A stretch of DNA of 64,000 bases from Gordoniibacillus chartarius (GTDB taxonomy: Bacteria > Bacillota > Bacilli > Paenibacillales > NBRC-103111), in NCBI RefSeq assembly GCF_042432825.1, contig NZ_JBHLWN010000077.1:248001-312000 (forward strand), read 5' to 3'. The notes under the pieces were generated by a model. The model saw only the letters and a list, made by a program, of their open reading frames with translations. It ran no database searches and was not told the origin of the DNA. Positions 51,718 through 60,770 of this stretch are shown one piece after another. Position numbers and translations under genes: made by a program. How positions within the stretch are numbered: the first letter of the stretch is position 1; each line of letters begins with the position of its first letter.

Positions 51718-53334
51718 TTAAGAGAATTGGTCCCGGTATTCCTGCGGGGTCATGCCGTATTGCTTCTTGAACGCGTGATTGAACGAATGCGGACGCTGAT
51801 AGCCGAGCTTGGCGGCGATCTCGTAAATTTTTTCTTGGCTGTGCTTCAGCATATGCTCGGCTTTGTCCATTCTGATGCGGTTCATGTAGTCGCTCAAATT
51901 TTCGCCGGTTTCCAGCTTGTAAATTTTGGACACATAGACCGGATGCAGGTACACATGATCGGCAATGGACTGCAGCGACACATCGCTGGCCAGGTTCGTT
52001 TCGATGAAGGACCGGATATCGTTGATGAGCGATTGCCGGGAGTTCCGCGTTTCCTGCTCGGCATCCTGCTTCAGCTGATGGAGCACGCGGTATGCCCAGC
52101 CGCGCAGCTGGTTAACGGTACGGAAAGGCACGCCTTCCGTCATCCGGTCGTAGTCCCCTCCGATCAGCTCGTGAAGCGGCCTGCCGTTCTTATGCGCGAT
52201 ATAGGCGAAGGCCGATGCCATACAAAAATACACCTCAAGCAGATGCTCCTGGGATTCCGAATAAGTCGTCTCCAGTTCGGATAGCACCGCAGACAGCTTC
52301 TCCTCGATGTCCGTCCAACGCCCCGCCTCCAGGAGCTGATGCAAGGTAGGCGGCTCGTACAGGCTCTGCAGCGAAGTCAGCCCGGTCCGGCCATCCTCCT
52401 CCTGCAGCCTCATGAGCAGCTCCCGCTCGCTGCCGATCCGCTGGCGAAAGGCGCTCAAGGAGCGTTGATATAGCGGCTGGAGGTCGGCGGGAAACGTTCC
52501 CCATGTGCTGACCATGATGGATATGCTGCCCTTCAGATAGTCTCTTACCGCCGATTGCAGTGCACTGGCGGTTCGTTCGAACCACGCGCCATCCTCCTTA
52601 GTCGCCGAGTTCGGCTTCAGCTTCATGACGAACACCAAATACCCGTAATCGTCTTTCGTATGCCATGAGTCGCAGTGCTCGGCATACAGCTCTTCGACCA
52701 TATTGGACACGGCGTATTCGAGGAGCGAAAGGCTGCGCCAGTCATAATCGAGGAAGTACGATTCCAACCGGATCATCATGATGACGAACGGGTGATTCTC
52801 GAAATCCGGCAGCTCCAGCGCCTGCATCTTGTCCCGCAGCGTCTTCTCAGACAGCCTGCGGCCCTGCAGCAGCTCGTTCAACAAGTTTCCGCGCAGCAGC
52901 GGCAAATGCTCCTTGAACGTATACGTCAGCCGCTGCTTGGACACGACCTCCTCCCATTCGGCCTGCAGCTTATCCTTGACACGCTTGACGGCGGCCAGCA
53001 ATTGTTGCTCGGTGATCGGCTTAAGCAAGTAATCCTCCGTCCGCTGAGCGATCGCTTCCTTCGCATATTCGAATTCGGAATATCCGGACAGCAGCAAGCA
53101 CTTCGTCTTCGGCCAGCGGCGGTTAATTTCGCCGAGCAGCTCCAGGCCGGACATACCCGGCATTTGGATATCCGAGATAATGATGTCAATCGACCACTGA
53201 GCCAGCAGCTGAAGCGCCTCCCGACCGGATAACGCCTTATGCACCTGCTCGATTCCGATGGACGCCCAGTCGATCGTCGCATACAGCCGTTCGACGACAT
53301 GGATTTCGTCGTCGACGATTAAGAGTTGGGCCAT
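51718..53334 (-). CDS. AraC-type response regulator (YesN family)
   Basis: 538 residues. Receiver domain with VDDE, phosphoacceptor D55 in IIISDIQMPG and K105 in LLKPI, then a long helical linker (about 120-430), then an AraC-type double helix-turn-helix (IRSFIETNLASDVSLQSIADHVYL, HSFNHAFKKQYGMTPQEYR). Overlaps the upstream kinase gene by 16 bases, so they are coupled. Expected to activate the transporter genes upstream. Confidence 0.92.
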   Translation of the reverse strand: MAQLLIVDDEIHVVERLYATIDWASIGIEQVHKALSGREALQLLAQWSIDIIISDIQMPGMSGLELLGEINRRWPKTKCLLLSGYSEFEYAKEAIAQRTEDYLLKPITEQQLLAAVKRVKDKLQAEWEEVVSKQRLTYTFKEHLPLLRGNLLNELLQGRRLSEKTLRDKMQALELPDFENHPFVIMMIRLESYFLDYDWRSLSLLEYAVSNMVEELYAEHCDSWHTKDDYGYLVFVMKLKPNSATKEDGAWFERTASALQSAVRDYLKGSISIMVSTWGTFPADLQPLYQRSLSAFRQRIGSERELLMRLQEEDGRTGLTSLQSLYEPPTLHQLLEAGRWTDIEEKLSAVLSELETTYSESQEHLLEVYFCMASAFAYIAHKNGRPLHELIGGDYDRMTEGVPFRTVNQLRGWAYRVLHQLKQDAEQETRNSRQSLINDIRSFIETNLASDVSLQSIADHVYLHPVYVSKIYKLETGENLSDYMNRIRMDKAEHMLKHSQEKIYEIAAKLGYQRPHSFNHAFKKQYGMTPQEYRDQFS

Positions 53335-55085
53335 GCGGTATGCTCCTTTACTGTCGTATGCGGCAGCTGCGCCGTGCCGCGGCTCCAGGTCAGGATTGCC
53401 CGCAGTCCGCCTTGGTCGCCGTGTTCGAATGCAAGGCCCGAGCCTTCTCCGAATTCATAATACAGCCGGTGATGCACGTTCCACGTTCCGCAGCCGATTT
53501 CATCCGACATCTGATCGTCCAATTGCTTTACGAGCAGCTTGAGCTCTTCCTTGCTGAGCCCGGCGCCGTTATCCTCGACAACGATCCGATTGAAGCGCTC
53601 GTCCTGCCCGCCGGTTATCGTGATCCGGTCGCCGTCGGGCGTCTTGTCGATGCCGTGCACGATCGCATTTTCCACAAGCGGCTGCAAAATCAAGCGCGGG
53701 ACGCGCTCGCCCAGCATCTCATCCGGAACGGAAATGTCAAAATGAAGGCGGTGGATGCGAAGGTTCTGGATATTGAGATAATGGCGGACGTGCTCCACCT
53801 CTTCCCGCAGCGTCACCGTCTGCTTCTCCGCTCTCGTCGTATAGCGGTAAAACTCCGCCAAATTTTGCGACATGGCGACGACGGACTCCTTGTCCCCGAG
53901 TTCTGCGGAATTAATAATAAAGAACAGCGAGTTGTACAGGAAATGCGGATGAATCTGCGCTTGCAAATGCTTGAGCGTCGCTTCGCGCGAACGTATTCTT
54001 TCGGCGTAAACGTCTTCTATCAGCACTTGAATTTGCTCGGCCATTTCATTAAACCTCTGGATCAGATAGTCGAATTCATTTTTGGCGTGATAAGCAATGC
54101 GCGTAGACAGATCGCCGCGCTTCATCTTCTGAACGCTTCGGATCATATTGATAATCGGGACTTGAACGTTGCGATACAGCAGGAACGCGGCGAGAATGCT
54201 CATGATCAACAGCAGCCCGATCGTAACGTAGAACAAGTTGCGGCTCATCGTAATCGGCGACATGATTTTCTGCACCGGCACGTAATCGATCAAGAACCAG
54301 CCGGCGAGCTGTGCGGACCCGACATAGCTGACCAAATACCGCTGTCGATCTATGTCGACCAGCTGCTGACCGGCGCCGCTTAGCGGTTGACCGGCAAGCC
54401 GGGCGATAATCGAAGCGGTGACGCCGGCATCCGACGTACTATTCATTATCGAAGGATAGTCCGCATGATACAAGAACGGATCGCTTCTCCGGTCCTGTTT
54501 GTAGACGTCGAGCAGATGGATGATATTTTGATTGTCGAACCTCACCTGATAAAGAGCGGCGGTCTGGTACAGCGTCTCGGCGCGGAACGGCTCGCCGACT
54601 TCCCTGATGAACGATCCGTTTCTCCCGCTCGCCGAGTCGTACATCCATGTCCGGTAAATCGGCCGGTTCGTCGACAGCAAGTCGGCACCGTTCAAGAAGA
54701 TGCTTGACGATAACGCCGTATGCTCCTTCGTCAGCGCCAAGGTCAGCTCGTTCCTCCAGCCGCCGGAAACGCTTTGCAGGCTAAGCTTCTCCTGGATGCG
54801 GGACTGCGCTTTCAAGCGGTCGTAGCCCGGCGAACCCGATTGATCGATATACTCTCTGATATACGGATCGTACCCGAGAATGACCGGAAACATCGACAGC
54901 TGCTCGATGTTCGCATCCAGCTGATGCAGGAAGAAGGACAGCTGGTTCAAATTCGCCGACTCGATTTGCTCCTGCACGACGCGGTTTGTAATCTGATTCG
55001 TTAAGCCGTACAGAATCAAGATCGGACAGAGAAGCAGCAGGAGCAATATGACAATCTTGCTGAAAATATTCAGTCTGAACGGCAT
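53319..55085 (-). CDS. Sensor histidine kinase (YesM family)
   Basis: 588 residues. Transmembrane helices near 10-30 and 280-305 flank an extracytoplasmic sensor domain, followed by HAMP, a His_kinase domain with HPHFLYNSLF (phosphoacceptor His) and an HATPase domain (VENAIVHGID, DNGAGLSKEE). Pairs with the AraC-type regulator; such pairs respond to an extracellular sugar, often through the partner solute-binding protein. Confidence 0.92.
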   Translation of the reverse strand: MPFRLNIFSKIVILLLLLLCPILILYGLTNQITNRVVQEQIESANLNQLSFFLHQLDANIEQLSMFPVILGYDPYIREYIDQSGSPGYDRLKAQSRIQEKLSLQSVSGGWRNELTLALTKEHTALSSSIFLNGADLLSTNRPIYRTWMYDSASGRNGSFIREVGEPFRAETLYQTAALYQVRFDNQNIIHLLDVYKQDRRSDPFLYHADYPSIMNSTSDAGVTASIIARLAGQPLSGAGQQLVDIDRQRYLVSYVGSAQLAGWFLIDYVPVQKIMSPITMSRNLFYVTIGLLLIMSILAAFLLYRNVQVPIINMIRSVQKMKRGDLSTRIAYHAKNEFDYLIQRFNEMAEQIQVLIEDVYAERIRSREATLKHLQAQIHPHFLYNSLFFIINSAELGDKESVVAMSQNLAEFYRYTTRAEKQTVTLREEVEHVRHYLNIQNLRIHRLHFDISVPDEMLGERVPRLILQPLVENAIVHGIDKTPDGDRITITGGQDERFNRIVVEDNGAGLSKEELKLLVKQLDDQMSDEIGCGTWNVHHRLYYEFGEGSGLAFEHGDQGGLRAILTWSRGTAQLPHTTVKEHTAWPNS

Positions 55086-55167
55086 TCGCCGATCTTCCTT
55101 TCCGTCTCGTCACGTTGTCCCCTAAGTGTAGCATAAGAGACTCCGCGAATTCACGCTCACCCCCCGC

Positions 55168-55983
55168 TTACCCTTTGACGGCGCCGGCGGCGAGACCGCT
55201 GACGACATAACGCTGCGCAAGCAGGGCAATGATCAGTACCGGAAGCGTAATGATACATGCCGCGGCCATAAGCGCTCCCCAATTGATTTCCGAATACGAC
55301 ATGAAATTGAATACCGCGATCGGAAGCGTCTTTGTCTTGTCTCCGGCCAAAATGATCGAGAACATGAAGTTGTTCCACGAGAAAATAAACGAAAGCAGCG
55401 AAGAGGTTATAACCCCCGGACCTGAAATCGGCAAAATAATGCGCATAAACACCTGATGGTGCGAGCAACCGTCAATGAGCCCCGACTCTTCGATCTCCGT
55501 CGGAAGCGCTTCGAAGAAAGAGATCATAATCCAAATAATGAACGGCAAGCCGACGAGCATATGGCTCAAAATCAAGGCGGCATACGTATCGACCAGTTGA
55601 ACCTTGGAGAACAAAATAAACCACGGAATCAAAAACGTAATGCCCGGAATGATACGCGCGACCAGAATGAGCAGACCAAGCTTATGCAGATGGTGCCTCG
55701 CAATCGCATAGGCGGCCGGCAGTCCGAGCAGCAAGGACAGCAGCGTCGAGCCGAGCGCGACGATGAAGCTGTTTACGATAAATTTCAGGAAGTCGTATTC
55801 TTGGAACACGCTTGTGTAATTTTTTGTCGTTGGCTTGAAGATGAACAACTGATCCGTCGACATGATTTGCGCCTGCGTTTTGAAAGATGCCAGCAGCATC
55901 CATACGAACGGGAAAGCGAACACGACAATCACGACATACGTGAGGATCGACTGGGTAAAGCGAAGACCTCGATGTTTCCTCAT
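55168..55983 (-). CDS. Carbohydrate ABC transporter permease, MalG type
   Basis: 271 residues, six helices. The inner-membrane EAA-like loop is EIEESGLIDGCSHHQVFMRIILP near 190, the CUT1 family mark. Overlaps the previous permease gene by four bases (ATGA). The second half of a heterodimeric sugar channel. Confidence 0.93.
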   Translation of the reverse strand: MRKHRGLRFTQSILTYVVIVVFAFPFVWMLLASFKTQAQIMSTDQLFIFKPTTKNYTSVFQEYDFLKFIVNSFIVALGSTLLSLLLGLPAAYAIARHHLHKLGLLILVARIIPGITFLIPWFILFSKVQLVDTYAALILSHMLVGLPFIIWIMISFFEALPTEIEESGLIDGCSHHQVFMRIILPISGPGVITSSLLSFIFSWNNFMFSIILAGDKTKTLPIAVFNFMSYSEINWGALMAAACIITLPVLIIALLAQRYVVSGLAAGAVKG

Positions 55984-56861
55984 GCCGCTTCCTCCAATCG
56001 CTTGCGAATCCGAATCAACAGTAAGGTAAGCCCCATGACGATAGCGAAGAAGAGGACAAGCAGAGCCGAGGCTGAGCCAAGCTTAAAGTATTGAAAGCCT
56101 TGTACATAGCCGTACAAGTTGAGCGTCTCCGAAGCGAAATTCGGACCGCCTTGCGTCGTGGCGTAAATGATGTCGAACGTTTTCAGCACATCAATGAGAC
56201 GTAGCATGGCGGCAACCAAAATCGTCGGTCTCAGCAGCGGCAGCGTGATCGACCAAAACTTCCGCCAAGGGCTGGCCCCGTCAACGTCGGCAGCTTCATA
56301 AGGATCGCTTGGCAGCGTAGCGATGCCGGCCATAATAATCAGCGAGATCATCGGCGTCCATTGCCAAACGTCGACGATGACAAGCGACGGAATGACTTGG
56401 CTCGGGTCCGCGATCCAAAGCAGCGGCTCCAGGCCGAGCGTCTTCAGCATCATGTTCGCCGCGCCGATCGACGGTTCATAAATGAGCATCCATACGAGGC
56501 CCATCGCCACCGGTGTCGCGACCATCGGCAGCAGGAATACGGTTTTCACGAGACTTTTCCCTTTAAATTCCCTGGACAGCAGAACGGCGGTAGCGATCCC
56601 AAGCACGACTTCGGCGGCTAGAGCGGCAATGGTAAAATAAAACGTCGATCCTACCGCGTGCCAAAACCGTTCGTCGCGAAACAGCTCGATATAATTCGAG
56701 AAGCCTACCCATTTGGGCGGCGTCGTTGCCGACATGCTCCATTCAAAGAAGCTGAGCCGAACGGTATATATGATCGGGAACAGCATCATCAGCAGAACGA
56801 ACAGTACAGCCGGCAGCGTATAAATCCATTTCAAGTTGCGGTCAAACCAGCTATATTGCAT
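55980..56861 (-). CDS. Carbohydrate ABC transporter permease, MalF/UgpA type
   Basis: 293 residues, six helices, with the EAA-type loop EAADVDGASPWRKFWSITLPLLRP near 200. CUT1 family. Partner of the MalG-type permease. The ATP-binding subunit is not in this cluster; in Paenibacillus a shared MsmX-like ATPase usually serves such systems. Confidence 0.93.
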   Translation of the reverse strand: MQYSWFDRNLKWIYTLPAVLFVLLMMLFPIIYTVRLSFFEWSMSATTPPKWVGFSNYIELFRDERFWHAVGSTFYFTIAALAAEVVLGIATAVLLSREFKGKSLVKTVFLLPMVATPVAMGLVWMLIYEPSIGAANMMLKTLGLEPLLWIADPSQVIPSLVIVDVWQWTPMISLIIMAGIATLPSDPYEAADVDGASPWRKFWSITLPLLRPTILVAAMLRLIDVLKTFDIIYATTQGGPNFASETLNLYGYVQGFQYFKLGSASALLVLFFAIVMGLTLLLIRIRKRLEEAA

Positions 56862-56884
56862 GTCGGTTCATCCTTTCCGTAATG

Positions 56885-56911
56885 GAAAAGGGTCATTCGC
56901 ATGACCCTTTT
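56885..56911 (-). terminator. Intercistronic hairpin between the solute-binding gene and permeases
   Basis: AAAAGGGTCAT pairs perfectly with ATGACCCTTTT around a four-base loop. It lies between the stop of the solute-binding gene and the first permease, a position where partial termination often keeps binding-protein levels above permease levels. Confidence 0.85.
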
Positions 56912-56924
56912 CGCAGCGTTGACG

Positions 56925-58295
56925 TTATTTGGTCTTGTCTTTGTCAATAATCGCTTGCAGTGCTTGATTCGCCTTATCGGCTACTGCTTGAATATTCGTA
57001 TCGCCGGTCATCACCTTCTGGACGATTTCGCCTACGGCGTCGCGGGCTTCGCCGACGGAGATGACGGTCGGACGGTCATGGTCGACACCGCCCTTGGCGC
57101 TTTCCTTGATGACCGGAGCGAGCTCTTTCGGGAAGCCGACGGAGCCTTCCGGATTATCCCAGACGGAAGCGCGCGCACCCGGGTTGCCTTTTTGCTGCGT
57201 CTTCAGCACGACGTCCTTGCTCGTCGCCCATTGGATAAACGCCCACACTGCTTCCTTATTAGCTGACTTGGCATTCATGGCGAGTCCCCACGACGTGATA
57301 TTGTACGGCTTGGAGCCCGCTGCACCTGCCGGGAATAAGGCGAAACCGACTTGATCCGCGATCTTGGACTTGGACGGATCCGTCGCATTGCTGTAGATCG
57401 AATTCGCGTCCGTGTAGAACGCCACTTTGCCTTGAGCGAAAATGCCGATCGCCTGCGGCCAAGACATGTTCAGCACGCCCGGTGGACCGTAATCCTTCAG
57501 CAGCGTCCCGTACGTGGTGAACGCTTTAATCGCTTCCGGCGTATTGATCGTCGCTTTATCGCCCTTCATAAAGTCTCCGCCTTCGGAGTACAGGAATGAC
57601 GACACCTGCGTGACTAGCGGCGAACGCTGGCCGCGGGCGACAAAGCCGTAAATTTCATTCTTCGGATCATGTAGCTTCTTGACGGCCGCCGCGAGCTCGT
57701 CGAGCGTCTTCGGCACGGCGATGCCCGCCTTCTGCAGCAAATCTTTGCGGTAGTACAAAATTTCCTGCTCGGTAATGACCGGAATGCCTACCAGCTTGCC
57801 GTCAACCGTCGTTGACCCGATGGCCGATTTGGAGAAATCGTTGAAGTCGTAGGCCGGATCTTTCGTCGTATATTCGTCCAGCGGGTGCACCCAACCGTTC
57901 TTGTAGAACAGCTTGCCTTCCTGCAGCGGACGATACATGAACACGTCCGGCGTTGCCGAGCCGGAAGTAAACTGGACAGTCAGCTTCTGGGTCAGCTGAT
58001 CCTCGAAGAAGCTTTCGACCTTCACCTTGATCCCCGTTGCCTGCTCGAAGTCTGGCAGAAGCGGCTTAATCGCTTCCGCCCAAGGGTGGTTGGCCGTTAC
58101 GAGGTTAACCGTCTTACCCGCGTGAGGCTTGGCGTTCGGTTCGTTTCCAGCCGTCTTCTTCGCATCCGTTGCCGCATTCGTTTGTTCATTCGATGCCGTA
58201 TTCGTATTCGCGCTGCTGCCGCAGCCCGCGGCCATTGCCGCCGCTACGACGATGACGGTGCCAGTGCTCATCCACTTGCGGAATGTAGTTTTCAT
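56925..58295 (-). CDS. Extracellular sugar-binding lipoprotein of an ABC transporter
   Basis: 456 residues. Signal peptide ending in MAAGC (lipobox, C25), then a SBP_1-type bilobed domain (TANHPWAEAIKPLLPDFEQATG, TKDPAYDFNDF, GKVAFYTDANS, QPxAI-like regions). Captures a sugar or sugar acid outside the membrane for the two permeases downstream. A cre-like palindrome lies 31 bases upstream. Confidence 0.92.
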   Translation of the reverse strand: MKTTFRKWMSTGTVIVVAAAMAAGCGSSANTNTASNEQTNAATDAKKTAGNEPNAKPHAGKTVNLVTANHPWAEAIKPLLPDFEQATGIKVKVESFFEDQLTQKLTVQFTSGSATPDVFMYRPLQEGKLFYKNGWVHPLDEYTTKDPAYDFNDFSKSAIGSTTVDGKLVGIPVITEQEILYYRKDLLQKAGIAVPKTLDELAAAVKKLHDPKNEIYGFVARGQRSPLVTQVSSFLYSEGGDFMKGDKATINTPEAIKAFTTYGTLLKDYGPPGVLNMSWPQAIGIFAQGKVAFYTDANSIYSNATDPSKSKIADQVGFALFPAGAAGSKPYNITSWGLAMNAKSANKEAVWAFIQWATSKDVVLKTQQKGNPGARASVWDNPEGSVGFPKELAPVIKESAKGGVDHDRPTVISVGEARDAVGEIVQKVMTGDTNIQAVADKANQALQAIIDKDKTK

Positions 58296-58324
58296 GGTTG
58301 ACCTCCCGGATGTTGTTGTCTGAT

Positions 58325-58340
58325 AGGAAAGCGTTTTCCT
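58325..58340. promoter_or_regulatory. cre-like catabolite control palindrome
   Basis: AGGAAAGCGTTTTCCT is a near-perfect palindrome resembling the CcpA site (TGWAANCGNTNNCW-type core AAAGCGTTT), with mismatches at the outer positions. It precedes the sugar-transporter operon by 30 bases; a LacI-family operator is the alternative. Confidence 0.6.
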
Positions 58341-58437
58341 TCATGTATTTACTTTACCTTATCATACACTTTGCAAGATATAACGAATCCTAAACATCGA
58401 TAACTACGAATAAACAAACTTGTCCATAAGAGCTCAC

Positions 58438-58470
58438 GAAAAAAAAGCTCCCGTCCAACGGACGAGAGCC
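58438..58470 (-). terminator. Terminator of the UlaG-like gene
   Basis: GCTCTCGTCC pairs perfectly with GGACGGGAGC around a three-base loop and is followed on the minus strand by eight Ts. Confidence 0.92.
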
Positions 58471-58507
58471 ATACAATCATATGTAAAATGCGGTGGGGCT
58501 TAGTCGC

Positions 58508-59371
58508 TCACTCGTCCCGCTCCGACAAATACAGCATCCGCTCGCCGGGAACGAGCATCTTGAACTTCTGCTGCGGATAATAGCGCTGAATATAGTCGAC
58601 GAAGTAAGCCGGATTTTCCGTGTTCTTCTCGAACAAATCGTAATGCAGCGGAACGAGCAGGTCTGCGCCGATGTGGCGCCCGAGCTCCACCGCCTCGCGG
58701 AAATCCATATTGCCGACAAGACCTTTGGCGAAACGGGCGAAGTCGCGTCCGTTAATCGGCAGCATAGCGATGTCGATATCTTGCTTCTCCAGCTCCTCGG
58801 CAAGCTCCCGGAAGCCGATCGTGTCTCCGGCATGGTAGACCGTAACGCCGTTCAGCCGGAAGACATAGCCAAGAAACGCATGATTTCCGTCCGCATCGAC
58901 GGTGAACTCCTCATGCTTGGCGGCGACTGGCGTGAATTGAAGCGCCCCGACCCTGTGCGTCTGCCCGGCGTTGACACCGTGAATGCGCTCTCTTGCGATG
59001 CCGATGTCCGTTAACATCGGGATGCAATGCACCGGGCAAACGAACGCCGCTTGCGGCGATGCCGCCGCCAAATCCTTCAGCGTCCATGGATCCAAGTGGT
59101 CGAGATGGTCGTGCGTGATGAACACGGCATCGGCGTTCGTTACTTCATGCGGCTGCAGCGGCGAAGCAAATTTGCGGGGGCTTTGCCCGTTCGTGACCTC
59201 GTTCACCGAATCGCTTAAATACGGATCGATATAAATCGTCATGCCGCCGCCCTTCAGGACGACGGATTCTTGTCCGAGATGCCAGACGGCGACGGCGCCA
59301 ACCGGCACGGCAGTCGCCGCCATCTGGTTTAACAGCGATGCTCCGGAACGATATGCGGGTATGGATGCCAT
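58508..59371 (-). CDS. MBL-fold metallohydrolase (UlaG-like)
   Basis: 287 residues. Metal motif THDHLDHLDP, further ligands in CPVHCIP and YHAGDTIGF, and a C-terminal LHYD. The layout resembles L-ascorbate-6-phosphate lactonase UlaG, but many members have other lactones or phosphoesters as substrates. The ATG at 59371 has GGAGG five bases upstream. Divergent from ypdA. Confidence 0.88.
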   Translation of the reverse strand: MASIPAYRSGASLLNQMAATAVPVGAVAVWHLGQESVVLKGGGMTIYIDPYLSDSVNEVTNGQSPRKFASPLQPHEVTNADAVFITHDHLDHLDPWTLKDLAAASPQAAFVCPVHCIPMLTDIGIARERIHGVNAGQTHRVGALQFTPVAAKHEEFTVDADGNHAFLGYVFRLNGVTVYHAGDTIGFRELAEELEKQDIDIAMLPINGRDFARFAKGLVGNMDFREAVELGRHIGADLLVPLHYDLFEKNTENPAYFVDYIQRYYPQQKFKMLVPGERMLYLSERDE

Positions 59372-59450
59372 GTTTACCTCCAATGGAACGATTTTCCCCC
59401 TATCATAGCATACAGGCCGTCCGTCAGGCACTGCACTGGCAATCAGTCCC

Positions 59451-59500
59451 ACGATAAGGTACGATAAAGCATGCAACATTAGATAAAGAAACGATAAGGA
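59451..59500 (+). repeat. Ten-base-phased direct repeats before ypdA
   Basis: ACGATAAGG (59451), ACGATAAAG (59461), AGATAAAG (59481) and ACGATAAGG (59491) begin at intervals that are multiples of exactly 10 bases. The last copy includes the ypdA ribosome-binding site. Confidence 0.6.
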
Positions 59501-59512
59501 GCGGAAGACCGG

Positions 59513-60532
59513 ATGGAACAAGCGGTTATTGTCGGCGCGGGTCCGTGCGGACTGGCAGCCGCGCTGGAGCTGCGCAAGATCGGCATCGACGCATTGATTC
59601 TGGAAAAACATTGTTTGGCTCATTCCATTTACTTATACCCGGTTCGCATGCAATTTTTCTCCACCGCCGACCGGCTCGGCATCGGCGATATCCCGTTCTC
59701 CTCACCTCATACGAACCCCTACCGCGACGAGGCGTTAAGCTATTACCGCAGCGTGGCCGCGCATGCGGGCCTCAGAATACGGTCGTACGAAGAAGTAACG
59801 GCGATTCGTCCGATTCCATCGGACGGCGACGCTGCATTCGAAGTCGTATCAAAGGACAGGGCCGGCACCGTACGGATCACCTCAGCCCGCAGGGTAATTG
59901 TCGCTACCGGCTACTTCGATCATCCGAACCTGCTCGGCATTCCGGGGGAAGAGCTGCCGAACGTCACGCACTATTACCGTGAAGCGCATCCGTACACCGG
60001 GACGAAGGTTGCGATCATCGGCGGCAACAACTCCGCCGTCGACGCAGCGATGGACCTGATCAAGGTCGGTGCGTCCGTAACGATCGTTTATCGCGGCGAC
60101 GAAGCCTCGCAAAGCGTCAAACCGTGGGTGAAGCCGCTGTTTCAAGCCGCGGTCGCGAACGGACGCATCGCGATGCGGTACCGCTCCCGCGTGATCGCCA
60201 TCCAGCCGCGGTCGATTACGGTCGAATCGGCTGCAGAGGACGGCGCGGTACGCCGCGAGGAATGGGACAACGATTTCGTGCTGGCGCTGACCGGCTATCG
60301 CCCGAACCGCAAGCTGCTGGAGGACGCAGGCGTACAGGTGGAGGAGCTGACCGATAAGCCGCTCATTAACCCCGACACGATGGAGACGAACGTGCCCGGA
60401 CTGTATGTAGCCGGCGTGATCGCTTCAGGCCGCAACGCCAACGAAATTTTTATCGAATCCGGCCGTTTTCACGGCGTGCACATCGCAAAGCATATTGCCG
60501 CGCAGCGTGCCGTAGCGGCATCCCGTTCGTAG
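59513..60532 (+). CDS. ypdA: Bacillithiol disulfide reductase YpdA
   Basis: 339 residues. FAD loop GAGPCG (8-13) and a second dinucleotide loop IIGGNNSAVD (near 165). YpdA reduces bacillithiol disulfide with NADPH. An FAD-dependent flavoprotein close to thioredoxin reductase but without its CxxC pair, a mark of this family. The ATG follows AAGGAG by 11 bases. Confidence 0.9.
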   Translation: MEQAVIVGAGPCGLAAALELRKIGIDALILEKHCLAHSIYLYPVRMQFFSTADRLGIGDIPFSSPHTNPYRDEALSYYRSVAAHAGLRIRSYEEVTAIRPIPSDGDAAFEVVSKDRAGTVRITSARRVIVATGYFDHPNLLGIPGEELPNVTHYYREAHPYTGTKVAIIGGNNSAVDAAMDLIKVGASVTIVYRGDEASQSVKPWVKPLFQAAVANGRIAMRYRSRVIAIQPRSITVESAAEDGAVRREEWDNDFVLALTGYRPNRKLLEDAGVQVEELTDKPLINPDTMETNVPGLYVAGVIASGRNANEIFIESGRFHGVHIAKHIAAQRAVAASRS

Positions 60533-60550
60533 GATGCATCGAAATATGCC

Positions 60551-60590
60551 AAACAGCTCCTCCTTCCGGTCCGGAAAGAGGAGCTGTTTT
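60551..60590. terminator. Shared terminator between ypdA and the tiny gene
   Basis: AACAGCTCCTC pairs with GAGGAGCTGTT around an inner TTCC/GGAA stem; TTTTCTA follows on the plus strand. It lies between the ypdA stop and the convergent 34-residue gene. Confidence 0.88.
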
Positions 60591-60593
60591 CTA

Positions 60594-60698
60594 TTACTTC
60601 GACTTCTTCTTGGCAGCTGATCGGCCCTGCTTTTTCGGGTCGTCCGAAGGGGGTTCGACATGCTGGGAGCCGTTCGGCCTGGTCGGGGAGTCGCCCAT
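60594..60698 (-). CDS. Putative 34-residue basic protein
   Basis: Sequence begins MGDSPTRPNGSQHV and ends in AKKKSK; it has eight lysine/arginine residues, several Pro/Ser/Gly and no hydrophobic segment. A strong AAAGGAGG site lies nine bases before the ATG, and the shared terminator directly follows the stop, both signs of a real gene. A role similar to small acid-soluble or DNA-binding peptides is possible but not shown. Confidence 0.6.
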   Translation of the reverse strand: MGDSPTRPNGSQHVEPPSDDPKKQGRSAAKKKSK

Positions 60699-60770
60699 CA
60701 CGTGCAGCCTCCTTTCCGTCAGTGGCGTACGCTTCAACTTCATGGTGCGCCAGTCCCGGCAAAAATATGT

